Assembly: GCA_029558905.1 (NCBI GenBank)
Contig: JAKQCX010000005.1
Coordinates: 62,001-126,000 of the forward strand
Direction of reading: 5' to 3'
Length of the DNA: 64,000 nt
DNA from: Pseudomonadota bacterium
GTDB lineage: Bacteria > Pseudomonadota > Gammaproteobacteria > Burkholderiales > Thiobacillaceae
Shown: positions 62,482-64,000 of the stretch, piece by piece
Layout of the letters: each line of letters starts with the position of its first letter
Numbering within the stretch: position 1 is the stretch's first letter
Made by a program: the position numbers and the translations under genes
Notes under the pieces: generated by a model
Seen by the model: the letters and a program-made list of their open reading frames with translations, nothing else
The model's database searches: none
What the model was told of the DNA's origin: nothing

Positions 62482-64000
62482 TGGCGGCGATATCACGAAT
62501 CCAGGTTGCCAATTTCCTCACGGACGGCTTTGCCCCAGGGAAGGAATGGGCCCCACTCTACCGGGGTGAGACCTTCCGCCTGTTTGGTCAGCCTACCGCC
62601 ATGCAGATCGACAACGGCGGCGGCAAGACCAGCCTCACCGAAGCCTGCCTCTACATGCTGACCCGTGACCGGCGTCTGAGGAACCGAGTGGAAGACAGGG
62701 TTGCCCCGGTCGACAAGGGGTGGACCCATGTCCGGATGGAGTTCGTCGAGAAGCCACATGCAAAGGACATTCTGCAAGCCGATCTGATCACTCGTGATCC
62801 CCTGGAGATGCCTGGCAGCCTCTACGTGGTCGGGATGTGCTGGAGCCGCACCAAGGATCCCTATTTTTACTCCTACCAAGGCGCTCTGGACGATGCCCCC
62901 TGCTACACCCAAGCCCCTAAAGGGCTGACCCTCATCGGGAATGAAGCCTTCCGGAAATCCGTGGAACGGCTGCCTGGCGCAAAGTGGAACCGTTGGAGCA
63001 ACCAAGCGACGTGGCTCGACGAGATCAAGCAGTTCACCAACATTGAGGTGCTAAAGCAGAACGTCGAGTTCCAGATGGAAGGGGCCGGTGATTACTCGGC
63101 CATGATCAACAAAGTTAAGCCTGAAGGAGACGAAACATATGACACTGCCTTCTTCCGGCAATTCGTTGCCCCTGAACTGCTCAGGCATGCCATGGGCACG
63201 GAGGGCGACTCGGATGAGGATAGATTCGAGGACACAATCCTGAAGACCCTGAAGCCGGCTGCAGATGCCCTTCTGGACATTAACAGGCGCCAGCGTGAAC
63301 TCGACGACACCCAGGAAGCGCTAAGGCAGTTTGAACCCGTCCTGGAGAAGGCCTCCGAGGTTGTCAGTGCCAACGCGGACTACGAGAGGGAAATGGTAGC
63401 GCTCGCCCAAAACGCGGCAACCGTTCAGTCCCTGGTTGGGAGAACGCCCATCCCCGGGATTCCCGTGATCCCGGCGGGTACACAGTGGGCATCCGACAAG
63501 CGTGTCATGGCTGCGCTCGGGCACATGGTCATCGACAAGAAGCACGGGGCCGTGATCACCGATGAGGGGTTGGCAGAGTTGATCGGTGTCGAGACCGGAC
63601 GGGTCAATCAGTATGCAAGGGATAAGCACGTAGAGACCTTGACGTCAGACTTGCAAGCCATTGAATTGCAAGATGTTATCAAACGAGCGCAGGGCAATAG
63701 CGAACCAGTTTCTGGCACGCACAACGACTCACAACACATTGAATATAAAGATGTTATCAAGTTGCAGAAGCACGGTGGGCGCCGAAAGGCGGTACTGTGT
63801 TATGACCTCGAATCTGCATTATCGCTAGTGTCAGCAACCTCAAACCTTGCAGGCGCCAAGACATCCGGTTTGTCCGATGTCCTCACCAGGGCCTTCGGCA
63901 TCGCTTCCGACGAGATCGACACCAATCCGTACCGCAGGCATCTGCGCAAGCTAGGCTTAGACTTGTCCAGGGAGAAGAAACGCCAAAAAGAAGCCGAAAC
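62481..64000 (+). CDS. SMC-like ATPase, MksB/JetC-type, 5' part (runs off the window)
   Basis: 506 codons are visible with no stop before 64000. N-terminal ATPase head with P-loop IDNGGGKTSL (43-52), where the usual first Gly is Ile, and QVANFL at the start as in SMC/MukB proteins. A coiled-coil start is visible at about residues 270-325 (LLDINRRQRELDDTQEALRQFE). From about 330 the sequence changes to a compact, helix-turn-helix-like part (VITDEGLAELIGVETGRVNQ) before returning to helical, Lys/Glu-rich sequence. Presumed partner of the two upstream gene products in a DNA-loop-extruding complex. Confidence 0.6.
   Translation, partial: MAAISRIQVANFLTDGFAPGKEWAPLYRGETFRLFGQPTAMQIDNGGGKTSLTEACLYMLTRDRRLRNRVEDRVAPVDKGWTHVRMEFVEKPHAKDILQADLITRDPLEMPGSLYVVGMCWSRTKDPYFYSYQGALDDAPCYTQAPKGLTLIGNEAFRKSVERLPGAKWNRWSNQATWLDEIKQFTNIEVLKQNVEFQMEGAGDYSAMINKVKPEGDETYDTAFFRQFVAPELLRHAMGTEGDSDEDRFEDTILKTLKPAADALLDINRRQRELDDTQEALRQFEPVLEKASEVVSANADYEREMVALAQNAATVQSLVGRTPIPGIPVIPAGTQWASDKRVMAALGHMVIDKKHGAVITDEGLAELIGVETGRVNQYARDKHVETLTSDLQAIELQDVIKRAQGNSEPVSGTHNDSQHIEYKDVIKLQKHGGRRKAVLCYDLESALSLVSATSNLAGAKTSGLSDVLTRAFGIASDEIDTNPYRRHLRKLGLDLSREKKRQKEAE

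Noticed and set aside
62493-63629. Minus-strand frames opposite the SMC-like ATPase gene
   Set aside because: They are mirror frames of an uninterrupted plus-strand frame that begins with a P-loop ATPase head and runs to the window end.

Overview
The window is GC-rich (roughly 60-65 %) proteobacterial DNA, most likely from a beta- or gammaproteobacterium. It reads as part of a large conjugative element (an ICE or conjugative plasmid) carrying metal-resistance cargo. Evidence for the element is a near-complete F-type type IV secretion gene set, a block of DNA-metabolism genes with families typical of ICE backbones (RadC, a STY4534/DUF3577-type protein, a DUF3275-type protein, a large helicase and an N6-adenine-type methyltransferase), and a compact cargo region between them. 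No relaxase, coupling protein, integrase, origin of transfer or attachment site is visible, so ICE versus plasmid cannot be decided here.

Layout. 1-18.2 kb (+ strand): end of a pilin-like gene, then traL-E-K-B, dsbC-like, traV-C, trbI, traF-type peptidase, traW-U, trbC, traN, a small unknown gene, traF-H-G. Most genes overlap by 4 bp (ATGA/GTGA), so this is one transfer operon. traH carries an in-frame 90-bp palindromic repeat inside its leader region. 18.3-19.7 kb holds a small membrane protein, a small exported protein and an OmpA-like lipoprotein.

19.9-49.3 kb: metal-resistance cargo, mostly on the minus strand. It has a Cu(I) P-type ATPase operon with several small accessory proteins; a long copper operon (outer-membrane factor, multicopper oxidase, cupredoxin, DUF411, CusF-like, Met-rich protein, then a complete RND efflux set); a divergent CopRS/CusRS-like two-component system with an extra Cys-rich gene between regulator and kinase; a second, paralogous RND efflux operon with a CzcI-like leader gene; and a CDF transporter controlled by a divergent CadR/PbrR-type MerR regulator with a textbook 19-bp-spaced promoter.

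49.4-59.7 kb (minus strand): the ICE-backbone block. Nearly every gene or gene pair here is preceded by the same kind of structured leader: two short G/C stem-loops followed by a hairpin that buries the Shine-Dalgarno sequence, with compensatory base changes between copies. Three copies also carry a longer (about 190 nt) multi-hairpin module upstream, one of them in front of a 29-residue membrane micropeptide. These leaders may be the published radC RNA motif or a relative of it, and are the most striking non-coding feature of the window.

60.3-64 kb (+ strand): a three-gene operon that looks like a Wadjet/MksBEF-type SMC system (kleisin-like, MukE/JetB-like, SMC-like ATPase). The ATPase gene runs off the end of the window and has an atypical Walker A and an unusual HTH-like segment where coiled coil is expected.
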